A DNA stretch of 64,000 bases from Obelidium mucronatum (GCA_025765595.1 JAIVFH010000040.1:186001-250000), one strand, 5' to 3'; positions 1 to 12,685 are shown, numbered from the stretch's first letter. Notes: generated from the sequence alone by a model not told the origin. Numbers and translations are program-made.

Positions 1-997
1 TGTTCCTGCGGGTGACCCCACCCTCCTCAGTGTTCCGCTTTCCTGCTCCAAACTATGAGATGTCGCAAAGGATCCATTGCCCCGGTATTCCGCAATCGCC
101 TTTCCCATTCGACCTTCATAAGTTGAAAACAGAGTTAAAAACGCAACTTGAGTCAGAAAAATGAAGGACAAATATGGCATAGTCGACGATGGAGCGAAAT
201 TGAGCAAAGCAAATACTACGATATTGTAGATCAGTATGAATCCTGCCCTTATAATGTTAAGTTTCGCTATTGTGTCGTACGCGAGAATGGTTCTTTCAGC
301 AAGTGGCTTTGTCTGAAAAGATCTGCCACCATCGAGAGGAACTTGATTTACCGAGACATTTGCATTCGCTATTCCTTTTGCAGTGCGCATGGCTTTATAG
401 AAGAGGTTTAAATTGCTCGCGACAATCAGGACTTCGATGGTGATGTCCAACCAAGTGTATATATTTCCAGATACAACTCCTTGCTCAAAGAAACCTATTT
501 CAAAAGAAATTGGTTTTGTTGGTATTTCTTTTCGGGGATATTCAATGTGATCACTGTGGTCGGTGGAACGTACATCTCGAAATCTCGGGGACAAAGAGGT
601 AGCCAGACGCGCCAGTATCCCAGATTCCAATGACAAATCTGACAGCTCCAATTATATAAGCCTGATACCAAAAGAAACGTATCTCGTTGTTGAGATATGC
701 CACTTCTGCCAACCAACAAAACAAGGTAATCGTGAAAGCCAAATGGTAGAAAAAGTTCATTCCGAGTGTGAGAATATAGCACGAAGTATCTCCTCCGTTA
801 AGCGGTCCAGGAATAAAGCGAACCATTGCGGCAAACGCGTACATTAAAGTCGCACATCCAAGACCCAAAAGTTTCGTGTACCGCACACTGGACACTTGAA
901 TATGGGTGGCGTTCGAACTTATGTCGAAAATCATTTTTACATGAATCGCAAACCAGAACAGAGCGAGAGTCAACTGTCCGATGACAATCGGGTGCAT
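1..997 (-). CDS. Multi-pass membrane protein, unknown family (3' end beyond window)
   Basis: The reading frame starts at ATG 995-997 and runs leftwards. The first 148 codons hold four or five hydrophobic stretches typical of membrane helices (for example residues 4-22, 45-60, 75-95 and 105-125). That frame closes near 551, but the neighbouring frame is open from about 578 to base 1 and again encodes hydrophobic helices and a polar loop, so the protein most likely continues there and off the left edge. No convincing GT...AG pair joins the two frames; a one-base indel near 575-580 fits best. The architecture resembles multi-helix integral membrane proteins common in chytrid genomes, but I do not recognise a named family or a ligand. 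Sure that it is coding; function unknown. Confidence 0.6.
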
Positions 998-1159
998 TTT
1001 GGAAAATGCTATTGTCCAACAACAATTATTAAACTGCCGAATAATCTAATATGGGAAAATTATCCTGGGGGGGATATCCGATTAAAGAGGATTGAAGAAT
1101 AAGCTGGTTTCGGCGGGATTTATTATATCAAAAGAGATATTAATAAAAGCAGTTTACAA

Positions 1160-2818
1160 ATGCTTGTACAATCGGGCAAAATGCACCTTCGTCGCCGTGT
1201 TCGCATAACGGCTATTTCCGCTGTATTATTATTGGGTGGGATTTACAAACTCAAAGACTTGCTGATAAGCGAGGAGGCAAATGCAATTTCTTTGGAAAGG
1301 AAGGGTTTAGGCGCGGGTTCTTCTGAAACCGACGAACCCTCAACAGTCAAAGATTTAACCCCGGCAGAGCTTGGACTGACGCAGTGTATTATTGCCACGA
1401 ATGGACTGGACGTTTCTTCTCAAACGTCAAATGATGACAGCCAACAGAGACTGTCTATTCCACAATTACTCAAACTATGCCATACCGGTAAAGATCTTAT
1501 GATAACGCGTGATTATGCTCTGTCTGGACCAAAATTAAAGGATATTTATCTGTCAACCTGCTATCCGATTGAAATGAGTGCGGTAAGTCTTTTCAGTTGC
1601 CTGGTTATTTTAATTCGCGAGGAATAATATCTTTTTAGAGCCAAGGGGGTAGATCTATGGGGCATTGTTCTGACTTTGTCCAGTACATATTTCACTCAGG
1701 TATGCGCTTGAACCCTGAATTCGACGATGATACATGGATGCAAAAGATCAAAAACTGCCCACACTCTACCTATTTCCATGCTGCATATCCGGTATTTTAA
1801 ATGACATTCATTTTGGTCGCGAGATTCTAACCAATGAGCCAAATAGATTGACTTGTTTTTCACCTACAATCCAACAAAAATCCACAACATCTGGCTCCCA
1901 AACATTGAACAAATGGAGCGCTGGCAATCTTGGCTGCTACCCCAAACTCACGCCATTCTCTGTAAAGTTCGAATCCTTTGCACAGCTTTGGAAGAGTATA
2001 TCAAGGAGAACAAAATCAACCCTGCGCCTCCTCTTCGCTTCATGTCCCACAGCACGCCTGACGCGCTGCTCAGCTTTCAAGAAATTTTATCAAACAATAC
2101 TACGCGACCCCCTGTCAAGCAGGATTTCAACAAATTCGTTCATGTTTATGGAAAGAGTTTTTGGAAACATACGGCCGAAGTGATCAACTGCTTCAAATGG
2201 CATCCAGAGTGGCCTCTACTCACAGTTATTGGAAGCAAAGATGCTGCTGCGTGGGGCTTTAGTGAAGACAAGCCGGCGCCAAATAATATTCAAGTTTTTT
2301 CAACTCTGGAAATCGAAACGCTAAGAGAGTTGCAGTTTCAAGGAGGAATTCATCTCTGTCCTTCAAATAATGAAGGATATGGTCATTACATAAATGAAGC
2401 GAGAGCTTTGGGTGCTGTTGTGATAACAACAAATCATGCACCAATGAATGAGTTTGTGGAAGATGGTGTGAGCGGGATTTTGGTTGGACACAATCCCCCA
2501 TATCGAGAAACTTATCGCCTCATCGAACCGCACTTTTTGCCAAGCGTGAATGTGAAGCCGTTCCATATTTGCGAAGGCGTAAAGCGTGTCTTGGAAATGA
2601 CTGAAGCTCAAAGATCTGAAATGGGGCGTAAAGCTCGAGCTGCTTATGAAGAAGAAACGCGATTGATGGAAACCAATTTGGAGGCCTTGGAAACTGAGAC
2701 TCTAGAGTGGTTGAATCAGGGCCAACGCGGAATAAAACAATGGAGAGCTGATATGCAGGCTTTAGTTACAGCAATTACGGATGAATGCGACATAAAGGGT
2801 GATATAATTATTTACTGA
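1160..2818 (+). CDS. Membrane-anchored group 1 (GT4-type) glycosyltransferase
   Basis: Three exons (1160-1582, 1639-1791, 1847-2818) join in frame to 515 residues. Both introns have GTAAGT- or GTATTT-type donors and AG acceptors, and the second has a branch-like TTCTAAC. Residues 1-35 are basic and then hydrophobic, a type II signal anchor that would place the enzyme in the secretory pathway lumen. The C-terminal half carries the GT-B nucleotide-sugar-binding signature of group 1 transferases: CPSNNEGYGHYINEA, then GAVVITTNHAPMNEFV, where the EGYGHYINEA part corresponds to the EGF/EGxG...EA donor-binding motif. Donor and acceptor sugars cannot be read from sequence. It points towards the peroxiredoxin gene, which starts 22 bases after the stop. 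Family call is firm; specificity unknown. Confidence 0.75.
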
Positions 2819-2840
2819 CGTTATAATAAATACTTTGACG

Positions 2841-3418
2841 ATGAAAGTACAAAACACTACTAAAAGAACAAGGACCTCTGATCACATCAAAACTGATTCA
2901 GACTCCCAAACTGATTCCACCAAGCGCGCAAAACTTTCAACCTTAGTTTTGGGAGATAAAATCCCTTTCAATATTCCACTCCTGCAAACGCACGCAGAAG
3001 AGGAATTTTCACTGCACAAGGAGTCTCAAAACTCTGGACTCATTCTGTTTTCGTGCCCTGGGCAAGCAGAGGGATATCGAGACCAAATGGCTGAGTTTGT
3101 CGCACGAGGATTCAAACCCCTGTGGGTCCATGCTGGTTCTGTCGCAGATCTGGAAAGATGGAAAAAGAGACACAAATACTCAGAAGATGTCGTTCTGGTA
3201 AAGTACCAATCTTTTTCAGCTTGTTCTCAAAGGCCAAAAAGTAATAGGATCCAGAAAATATTATTGCGAACTTATTTGGATACGCAAAAGAAGGTGGATC
3301 TCGTGTGATTCGGTCGTGTATTGTAATAGCCAAAGGGGGCACTGTGGACCATGTTAAGATAAAAGCCCCGACAAAGAATAGTTGGAGCGAAACTTTGGCA
3401 GTTCTGACCAAAGAATGA
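2841..3418 (+). CDS. Divergent PrxQ/Dot5-type peroxiredoxin
   Basis: Exons 2841-3197 and 3248-3418 give about 175 residues. The basic, Ser/Thr-rich N-terminus (residues 1-35) resembles a nuclear localisation region, as in yeast Dot5. The thioredoxin-fold body aligns with PrxQ/BCP: GDKIPFNIPLL, then SCPGQAEGYRD in place of the usual GCTxQACGFRD, then DPENIIANLFGY and RVIRSCIVIAKGG. The peroxidatic Cys is kept. The resolving Cys five residues later is Glu, and about six residues before the active site, including the conserved Thr of the TPGC loop, are missing. Family members reduce alkyl hydroperoxides with thioredoxin; this one would have to act as a 1-Cys enzyme or may be inactive. ATG 2841 is chosen because the frame upstream offers only TTG. 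The stop codon lies inside an ATG microsatellite. Confidence 0.72.
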
Positions 3419-3438
3419 TGATGATGATGATGATGATG
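3415..3438 (+). repeat. (ATG)8 microsatellite
   Basis: Eight perfect ATG units. The stop codon of the peroxiredoxin gene (TGA, 3416-3418) is formed inside the array, so unit-number changes would not alter the protein. Confidence 0.95.
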
Positions 3439-3490
3439 TTAACGTTACAATACAACACAACCGCATGTGTTTTTTAATATTCAAAAATCA

Positions 3491-6400
3491 TCAAAACAGC
3501 TGTATACATATAGTTTCCAGACTCCTTGTAAAGACACCTCCTCCTCCCATCTTATCCCTAAAAAACTTCGGGAACACCAACTGCTTCAGCTTCTCACTTC
3601 GTTTCGCACCTATAATAACACTTTCAGTATCAGTCACCAAAGTTGATCCAACGGTGAATCGTGAGTTCAGCGTAGCATGAGCTCGAATCCAAATATCGTT
3701 CGCATCCTTGTCACCCACAACTAGGATTACATCCCTAGCCGCTTTCCGCAACTTTTCATGCTGTCTATCTTCAAGAAATGGCCACGCGCACTGAGTAACT
3801 CTCACAAGCTCCGGGATTTGAAGAACTGGAATAGACGCGACGATATTTGCCAACGTGTCCAAACAATTGACCACAATTCTGAATACAACTGAATGTTCGT
3901 CATTTAAACCTGTTTCGGCGGTCATGACACTCTTGACAAGCGCTGACCGCTTGTTGGGGGTGGTAGAAGGACGGAACGAAAACGTTGCAAGGACCGTCTC
4001 CAGTTTTGGCAGCAGGTCTTGCACAAACCGCTTGCAAATGAATCCTTTAGAAACAGAGGCAAACGCAGAGATCAATAGCAGCGCGTCAAGTATCACAAAG
4101 TGGTAGGCTGTGTTTCCAAGGAGTCTTATCACGGTGGGCCATAGAACATGAACGAGAGGATTCATAGTATTCGGCTTGTGGACAAGGAGACGCACAGATT
4201 TGGCGCACAATCGGAGGAGAAGGCTTTGCAAGTGCGGGTCTTTGTCACGGGCAAGAAAGTGTTGAGACTTCGTCAAGATTTTTTGAGCCATTTGTTCCGA
4301 GGTTGTGAGCTTGGGATTTCCATCGTCTTCGTCCGTATGCGCCTCTTCCATCACCTCTTCATCTGTTTGTAGCTTTTCTTCTGGGGATGAAGACGTGCTT
4401 GTCGATTCAAACGGCTTGGAAGGGTTCCGTTGGAAAACTTCCTCAGCTTCTTCGTCTAGCCGCCTATTTCGCATTGCTCGAGCTTCAAATTTTTTTTGAA
4501 AAGCGCTCATATCCTTGGACACGCCACTCTCTTCCAGCTCTGTTACGCTGTCTGGAGGTGCCTCCAACCTCGAAGGCTGGACACTGCGAAAAATCTCATC
4601 TCCAAGCCCCCTCGCATTCAGGAGCACGGTTGTCAACCTCTCCAACGCCACAAAAACAGTCTCTAGCAAGTCAATATTCCCGCTATCGCCATCGCCAGAA
4701 TCTTGATTGAAGTCAATAGCCATCAAAATGTCCTCAAAAGAGTCATCCAAATAAGGCAGAATCTCCTTCCCGGCAACGTCCAACACCGCGACCAAAACTT
4801 TTGGCGCATTAGGGAATTCAGCGAGATATCTTAATCTCATACTGAGATCATTGACAATGTAATCAATATTACCAATCAAAAGCGGCTTTACACCACCCGA
4901 ATAAGAACAAGCATAGGCGATGCTTTGCAACGCATGAGATGCTGTTTGGCTGACCATTTTGTTCGTATCTCCGCACTTTTCAATAACCGGGTATAGGGCG
5001 TCAATTAGAAAAGGTGTGAAACCCGCACCTAGTCTTGTAGATGCGATCGCAAGGCCATCGAGGAGAAGACAAGTACTAATAACGTTAGAAGTTGATAGTT
5101 TTGATGATCATGCTGCTGTTTCTGGTGTTGCCGCCAGTAGTTGAATCAATCTCCTTATTCTTTTTCGACTTTTGCTGAAGTTTAAATTGCCGCTGCGTAG
5201 TAGGTGCAGGGAGAATAGAAGAGTTCAGATATATCATCACAAGACTTCGAAGAATCAAAGATTGTGACTCATGGGTGTTATGAGAGTGACTTGGTGGTCC
5301 TTGTGGACTTGGGTGACGTAAGCCTGAACAAAATTCGTTCAATAGAAAAATAGCGACAGACTTATTTGATGCGTGCGCAGACGGATCTTCAAAAAACGCG
5401 ACGAGGCGGTTAAATATCAGTTGTCCGTTCGCGTATTGGGCCAATAGTTTGAACACACGAGAAACTCCAATCACAACATCATTTGGCTGATTGGAATCCA
5501 AGAATTTCGTCACAGCACCCCACGCAGAGCTTTGTGATTCTTGTCTTTGTGTTGTACTATCACTTCCAAATGAAATCGCGGTTGACTTTCCAATATCTCT
5601 GTCCTCTATGACCTTCACATTGGAATTCTCAAAAACAACCGTCGTCATAACCGATTCCAAAAAAACATCAACAGCTTCAGTCGTAAAATGAAACTCTCGT
5701 AAGCGCTCAGCCGTCTCATGATTCTTTCCGGCACAAATTAGGTATCCACAACACAGTCTTAAAAGATCCACCTTCAAGTCCCAGTCAAGTCCACTCAACG
5801 CGCGTGGGATTTCTTCTCGCATCAGATTGAACAGACATTGTAACATAAGATCGGTCAGTTTCTGCACACGTTGATCGGTTGAATCGATTTCTGCTCTTTC
5901 CAAGTCTTTGGCTGCTATGTCAGCGAATAATTCTAAGCACCTGGTTCGAACTTGCTCCGTCTCGTCTTCAATGAATCCAGCAACACACTGCAAAAGGCAT
6001 CGAGTGATGGTCTCGTCGACAGCCAAACGTTCATAACAATTTGCAAGCAACGCCGCTGAATATTCTAGATAAGCAAGACGCACTTTATAGCTCGGATGTC
6101 GTTGCGTCTTTTTCAGTGGAAGTAGGAGCTTTTGAACCACTTGAGCCATTCGGCTGATTGTGTTGTCGTACCAAGTACGCGTACGAATATCTGTTTGCGA
6201 CATCGCTGATGAAACTGAACGCCATATCCATTCGTGCATTTAGCGGTTGCAAGTTGTTTCCAAGAGTGATTACCTGGTGACAGTGCTTGTGACACGATGG
6301 CAGAAAGAAGCTGTAAGAGCTTTCACCAAAACACTCGAGGCGATCTTTTCCCCGGCTGAATCAATGAAGACAACTAGGTTTGACACGATTCCCGGCAATA

Positions 6401-6996
6401 CTTTCGCAGTGTTTTGGGGGTCCAACAGACCGCAGATGGCGAAAAGTACATCCAAGCAAACGGTCTGGAGCAGCTTATCCTTTGACGGCAAAAATGCATC
6501 GATAATGCACGTTATTGCGTGGGCATAGTAGGGCACCCATTTTGTCTCCTTCTTGACTGCCACCAGTGCGACCGCTTCGGGGGTGATTAGCCTCGACTGC
6601 TTCAAGACAGCCATGAGCGATTTAATTGCGTCTGTCTTGAATTCATCGGACAGCGGCACTGGCTTTGCGGGCTTGGCAATGAGTGTAGAGGGGATGCCCC
6701 CGTGTTCAAGTAGAAGCGGTACAGCAATAAGAACATCTTTGAAACTGACCGATACAGAAGGAATTAATTCAATGGCTCAAGTCGCTAAATTCAATTACAA
6801 ATACATTTGGAGGGGGACTGGATCCAGCTGACAAAGGACAAGAGCAAGACAACGGCACTGCGACTTCTTTCGTCTGTGGCGGAGTCTCTCCAGCTAAAAC
6901 ATCAAATAAAGGCGATAATAGAGCTGATAAGTGCGTTGGTGCAACTCGGTTAGTTTCGAGAAGCTCGGCAACTTGATTTAGTTTCTGTTTGTCCAT
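3491..6996 (-). CDS. TTI1: TTI1, TELO2-interacting HEAT-repeat protein (TTT complex)
   Basis: Minus-strand gene of at least four exons: about 6790-6996, 6280-6770, 5100-6215 and 3491-5070. The third acceptor follows a TTCTAAC branch-like site near 5083; other junctions are only approximate. The product is an all-helical HEAT protein. The clearest family signature is the block HALQSIAYACSYS followed by YIVNDLSMRLRYL, which corresponds to the conserved centre of fungal and animal Tti1, and a C-terminal HEAT block follows an acidic linker. In other organisms Tti1 with Tel2 and Tti2 forms the TTT co-chaperone complex that stabilises PIKK kinases (TOR, ATM, ATR). ATG 6994-6996 is used because the frame upstream opens only with TTG. 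Coding sequence appears intact within exons. Confidence 0.87.
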
Positions 6997-7463
6997 GATA
7001 AAAACCGAATAGGACTGTGAAGTTCGCCACAAACTGTAATATCAAATATAGCAAATTAAATAATTTATACTCTGAATCTGACAGATATCACAGGTCTTGG
7101 ATTACAACACGTAAGCTTTCTCATTAAGTATTGATATTTGTTGCGGTGAACGGTGTTAAGTAACATCAAATCATAAAATTTACGAAATAAATTATATTCA
7201 TTTTGTTAACTTAAATATTGGATTGAGTTTTGTTCGCGTTAAGCGGTCTCCATTGTCCTGTGCGTGAAAGAAGTTAACCCCTCCTTGTATCACAAAACAT
7301 TTCACATACCTGATTGGGTCTCGACTTCAGATATGAATGCCGCTGGTCTTCTTGACTATCATGCCGTCCTACTGATTTGGAACGTGTCCGAGCTCTCTCA
7401 GAGTTCCTGTCCGACTTTTCCATTTGTGGTTGATGCTTCTCACTACCCCTCAAAATTTCGTAT

Positions 7464-9300
7464 TCATTTGATGACCGATAGCTGTTTTTCACTAGCGTTG
7501 GAGATTTTGCTATATCTCGACACATCATCGATTATATGTTCAGGGCTTCTCCTCGCCGAATCTTCCTTTAATGCACCAATGCTGGGAACTGGTCTGGATA
7601 GAGAGTCTTTGGATGCCATCAACAGCTTCTTTTGCATTTGTGCCAGTTGCTTAGCAAATTCTCGAGCATTATTCGACAGTTCCTGTTCCAATGCGACAAT
7701 TCTAGTTTCATTGCTTTCTGCACGCATCAATACTTCATAATAGTCTTCTTCAGAAATTGAATCTTTACATTTCAATCGATGATCAGATTCAGGCACTTCC
7801 TAAAAACAACATTTCGTTTGAACCAAGTTGAAAGGAGTTACTTGGCAATATAACATACTGCAAGCTGCTTCTCCAACTCCATTACCCGCTTCTTGAGTTC
7901 CAAGTTTTCATCGGAAAGCATTTTTTGAAGGTTGGCTTCCATGTCTTGTGGTTCTTTGGATGTGAGTAAATCAGTGATTTTGCCTGGAATCCAATGAATT
8001 ATCCATTAACCCAATTGCCTTTTAAATCACATATTTGTGGAATTTTTACCTTGCATATTTGCAGGCATCCGTTCCTTTAAATAAGTTCCCAACTTTTCAA
8101 TTACATTCTCTTGCTTTCGAATAGTCTCTCTTGAATCCTGTAGTACATCTTTATCCCGTTGCAACCTCTGCACTAGATTTTGTTGCGCCATATGCGCTTG
8201 CTGCAGCTCCAAATATCTTTTCTCAAAGTCATTGCGTTCCATGAGAATTAAATTGGACGATTCGACGCGTTGTAGGAGATCTTTTGTTTTCGCAAGCTCG
8301 GAGGAAAGTCGATCCGCCATAGAAGTATACCGGCGTTGGAGTTCAGCAGTGTGGTATGTCTTGAATATCGATGGTATTGAGGAGTTGGGTTGTTTTCAGT
8401 TCTTTATCGTGTAGTTTTGTTTCAAGGTGTTGGATTTTATCCTTTTTTTTATTTTTTTTTATTTTTTATTTTTGGAAATGTTAGAGTAATTCATCATTGT
8501 TGCAGAAAATACAGTACTAAATCGTACCTCGAGTTTGGCATTCCGTTCCTTTCCCGCAACAATATCTAACCCAAGCTTTTGAATCGCCAGCGATCTATTT
8601 TCAAGCTCCTGTAGGAGTCTGTCAATCAAGTTTCTGACGTTGGGCTACATCGGAATACTTGAATGTGATTTCTCTTGAATCAGATATGCTGTGAAACCAA
8701 GATTGGAAATTAAATCAAAGATAAAAATCAAAATATTCCTTTACGTGTCGCCTTCTGCCGCCACTGCTGCGGCCGTCAACTCAGGTCTCCCGTTCCGCTT
8801 TGACCATTTCAAGAAGCTGCTCAAAACTTCCACGGAAAGCCGCTGCTTGACGCTTCTCAGATGATCGAGTTAAGCTAGTAGTTTTGGGTTTCAGAGAATC
8901 GGGGTTGATTTGATTCTAATGTCCCCCCCCCCAAAAAGGTTAACTCTCAAAAAAGAGGGATGGTAATGGATAAACTCGACGATCTTTTTTCCGTCTTACC
9001 CATGTATCGGGCACGCGCAAATCCAACGAGCAATAAGTATCTCCGCCATACGGGCTTCCGCCATATCCACCACTACCGCCGACGCCAGTGAAAAAAACTT
9101 TCACTTTATCAAGATTCAAGACTTTCCGTTTCTCGGCTGCACTGATTATCGAGAAATCTCCAAGAGGGATTATAGAATATCCAATTAAGTCATCAATCAC
9201 CAGGCCTTTGGATCCAGATAGAGGCCTGTTTTCCATGATGACTGGATCTCGATAGAATTCAACGACGACACTTGACTCTGCATTAAACAAGAGCTTTTTT

Positions 9301-9342
<42 letters not shown>

Positions 9343-11116
9343 ATGAAACGTCGCGCAAAAAAAAGAGGAGTCTCAAACCATATTTATAAAAAACACGAAA
9401 TGATGATTCCACTCCGGTTTCGTTGTTTGCGGAGAGCTTAAAGTCATTTGATAATAGTTGGCTTCGGCATTGCTGTTGTCCCGTCTTGATACCCCTTTGG
9501 CAACGGTTTGGTTATGAATAGAATTTCGACGGCATGGCATCCTTGATGAGCGGGATAGTCACTGATTAGAGTTCCATTTGAATCAAAATCTAGTTGGGTG
9601 ATTGGAGCGAGCTGTGGGAATGTAGTTGGGCATCCTTCCTAAAATTTTCGCAACATATGAACAAACAGATCATGAAAAAAACGGGAAGAGGTTCCAAAAA
9701 ATAAGAATACACATAAAAAGCGACAGGGCAATCAAAAATTATGGCAGACGATACCTGAATTCTTTTTTCAATCAAATCCATTTTGGCAACATATTCACTG
9801 GAACTATGCACCACCTTCACCACTGCAATACAACGCGCCGAAAAGGGTAAATCAACTGATTCTGCGTAAAATAACTTCAAGAATCATTGTTCTAGACGCG
9901 TAATCACGTTGTAGCATAGTCGGCTGTGTAACTGCTCTGTCCTCGTTGAGAACGGAAATACGGATCGACGGTGTGTATTCCTTGTGGACTGTTGAAACAG
10001 ATCTTAACACTAGAGTTTGTTGACGATGGGATGTGAACACGGTGGTTGGGATGGGAAGCACGAATTTTGCAATGTATCGTTTGGAGTTCTCATCCAAAAT
10101 AGAAATGAAGATTTCGCGGGGAGGCGTTGATGATGAGGAGGAAAAACTTTCTTCGAATTCAAGGGTGAATTTTTCAGCAAATGTGGCCTCTTGGCCAGGC
10201 TGTGCTGTATGGGTTACAAGTTTCGCCCGAACCCCACTTGCTGCGTCTTGGGCTGTTTTGATGGAGATATATGGCACAGGAAGGGTCTTTTGAGTTGTGT
10301 TGAGAATTGTGAGGGTGGGCAGGTTCCAGATGTTGTGCACATATATCGTGATTCTCTGTCCTGATTTTGGCAAGTCGGTTGTTGGTGATATGAAATACAG
10401 CACTTATAGCCCGAGTCAATAAAATGATCTCTACGAAATTAAAAAAGCATGTCTTACGATCAGAATGCGTGTTTTCCACAGAATCTATGCCTTCGTTAAC
10501 CTCGTCGAAACGAGTACGTCTCAGGAAGTTTGTCCCAAACCCTTCTTCGTCCATATGTCCAGATCGGGCATCATTTTCTATAATATTATTCCTTGCAGAT
10601 CCAGTAATGCTTTGACGGTTTCTATTGGTTTGATCGGAATCAAGGTGCATTCCTAATCGAATATGACCAGCGACTCTGGCCGGGAAACCAGGCAACGAAT
10701 CCGACATCAATGAGATCAAATCCGACTTCCTCAATTCAGCTTTTAGCTCGTCTATATCCTGGAATTTGAATATATGAGATCCGACTCGGGTGACTGACGC
10801 TGCTCCGTTTGATGGATTCTTTTCAACTTTCACAGCAGAGACTGTTATCTTAAGTAGAGGTTCCGAAACACTATTGCTGGAGTTTGCTGTTGTACTTAGA
10901 CGGTGGTTGATCGTGGCCGGGATCGGGAAGGAGAAGGTGTTTGGATTGAATTGCTGGGTGCCGTGAAGGAGGAGTCGACACATCCGTTCGGGTGGGTTTA
11001 TCAAGAGACTGCTGAACTCCCCTAAACACTGCCTCAAACTTGATGTAGTAGTTGCCTTCGTCTTCAAACTCCGCTTCTGAGATTGTGAGTTTGAGCTCTT
11101 TGATTCCCTCACCCAT
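7464..11116 (-). CDS. C2-domain and coiled-coil protein, CCDC33-like, frameshifted
   Basis: One long minus-strand gene, begun at ATG 11114-11116. The N-terminal two thirds read as C2-type beta domains (IYVHNIWNLPTL at 10345-10310, KPEWNHHF near 9410, then YSIIPLGDFSII), and the last third (about 8900-7464) as charged coiled coil rich in Leu/Glu/Lys. The linker contains YSDVAQRQKL followed by IDRLLQELENRS, which I recall as typical of CCDC33, a ciliary/testis C2 coiled-coil protein. Introns were found at 10390-10440, about 9860-9910, 9635-9755, 9294-9385, 8910-8993, 8685-8745, 8440-8526, 7990-8051 and 7800-7860. At least four single-base frame breaks (about 11030, 8790, 8628 and 8355), and perhaps another near 7500 that would move the end to 7274, interrupt it. 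A flagellar role is inferred, not shown. Confidence 0.6.
9295..9341 (+). repeat. T16 followed by G31 homopolymer inside an intron
   Basis: Sixteen T then thirty-one G on the plus strand. On the sense (minus) strand of the C2/coiled-coil gene this reads C31 then A16 then G, placing it directly before the 3' splice acceptor of an intron. Confidence 0.97.
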
Positions 11117-11168
11117 TTTATTGAATATTGTCAGGAATTAAAAAAAAGCGTTTTATACTTGTACAATT

Positions 11169-12568
11169 TTACAACTCTATATGATCGCGTTTCGTTTTCA
11201 ATTCATTGTATAGGCTATCCAGGGATCCTCTGCTCCAGTCAATTTTATGTCGGATTTCAAGCATTTCTACTTGGCGTTGGAGAATACCAACAGCAGTAGA
11301 GTGCTTCTGCAAGACAGAGTCCAACTCTCCCATGTCTTTGTTCTTGATTCGAATAACAAATTTACTGTACGGAATCTGATTTTCATAAGGAAGAATGATG
11401 TCGTCGGCTAAGATGACAGGAATCGATAGTGCATAGATGCAGTCGAAAAGCCGGGGTGACCTTTTGTTTGAATTAAGTGAGGATACATTTCACAATTGAC
11501 TAACCATGGAGACCAGCCAGAAGGACACAGGCAAAACCTGTGTTCAAAAAAATGGCGAAAAAAACACCACTGAGTAATCAACATGCATTGACATAATCAC
11601 GCCAATCTTAAAAGAAAATAATAAGAATATTTTACGTAGATTCTCCTAGCTCTTTCCAATATTCTTCTGTTGTCGTGTGTTGATCGCGTACGTAGTACCT
11701 TTCAGGATGTGTGTTTCCAAGCTCGCGGATATACTGTCGGACGCCGAAGCTGTATCGATAATCATCGATGATGGTTCCACGGAAATATGCAAATATATTT
11801 CGAGGTTTGAAAGCCCATCCAGCTGAAAAACAAATTGTTGGTTCACGAAATAACTTTGCCGCGATCCAATCACTACTCTTCAGAATTGACAACAGGCCCA
11901 TAGAATAAGATAAGAATCTTGAAAGATGGCATGATGGTAAATCGGGATATATTGACAGTGCATACGAATAGTTTGCAAAAGTCGGAATAACAATGTCCTT
12001 TGATGGATTGTGGTTTGGAAGCACTTTCGGATCCAAAGAACCAAGAGCAGTTAGGTGAACCGCTTTTGATATTTTTGACCGAATCGGGGAATCCCAGCCC
12101 AACACTTCTGATGCCTGATCCCAAGAAAAGACAAACAAATGATTCGATCCTGTTGACTCATTAAGCTTTCAGCCTGACCGAGTTATTGAATGGAGTGCTG
12201 CTTCAGTACCATGTGTCTTATTCCAGTAGTCCCATTTTGTGGATATTTGTGACATTATGTTTTCGATATGTTGTCCCTGAATAGAGTTCAGTGTTTTCAA
12301 AAAATACAAAAGAAGCTCTGAGACTCACGGCCAGTTTTTTGCATACTTCAGGAGGTCGAGCTGGACTGGTAGCTCCAAACACGCAGGAATGGTACACGTG
12401 TGTTGCACAGTGTGGCACAAGCAGCCAGTCCCAGCCAGCTTGAAGCGCCTCCTGTTCATCCACCACGCGATCCACCAGTTTCGGCACGAGTGTTTCGGCG
12501 TAGTACATGTCTCTGGCGATGCCTGCTGTGCATTCGACAAGCGGAATACTGTAGCGAGCTATTTTCAT
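11169..12568 (-). CDS. Exostosin-family glycosyltransferase (GT47-like)
   Basis: Spliced minus-strand gene, reassembled from at least four to five exons with introns near 12276-12330, 12125-12200, 11540-11640 and 11462-11508. The joined protein shows the order of exostosin domains: RYSIPLVECTAG and MYYAETLVPKLV at the N-terminus, LLVPHCATHVYH (the FFVPxY-like segment), HLFVFSWDQASE (the HVFVFxHD-like segment), FAYFRGTI, and the C-terminal block FCLCPSGWSPWSPRLFDCI...ALSIPVILADD, in which the PRLFDCI/PVILADD part is the most conserved region of the family. Exostosins transfer sugars from UDP donors in the Golgi. The Met at 12566-12568 is internal to a longer open frame, and a signal-anchor exon could lie further upstream, so the start is uncertain. 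Acceptor substrate unknown. Confidence 0.82.
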
Positions 12569-12685
12569 TTTATTTTTCTTTGTAATTAAAACAATCGTAG
12601 AATTTCTGGTCAAGGGGGGTGATCTTGAAAAGATGAGGGAGAAAAAGAATGTATTTCTTTTCAAAAAACATAGATGCATATATTT

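Noticed and set aside
148..411. Plus-strand open frame near the left edge
   Set aside because: Antisense to the open, hydrophobic continuation of the left-edge membrane protein, which has better coding character.
7264..7740. Plus-strand open frame of 158 codons
   Set aside because: Mirror of the coiled-coil tail of the C2/coiled-coil gene; no motif and no splice logic.
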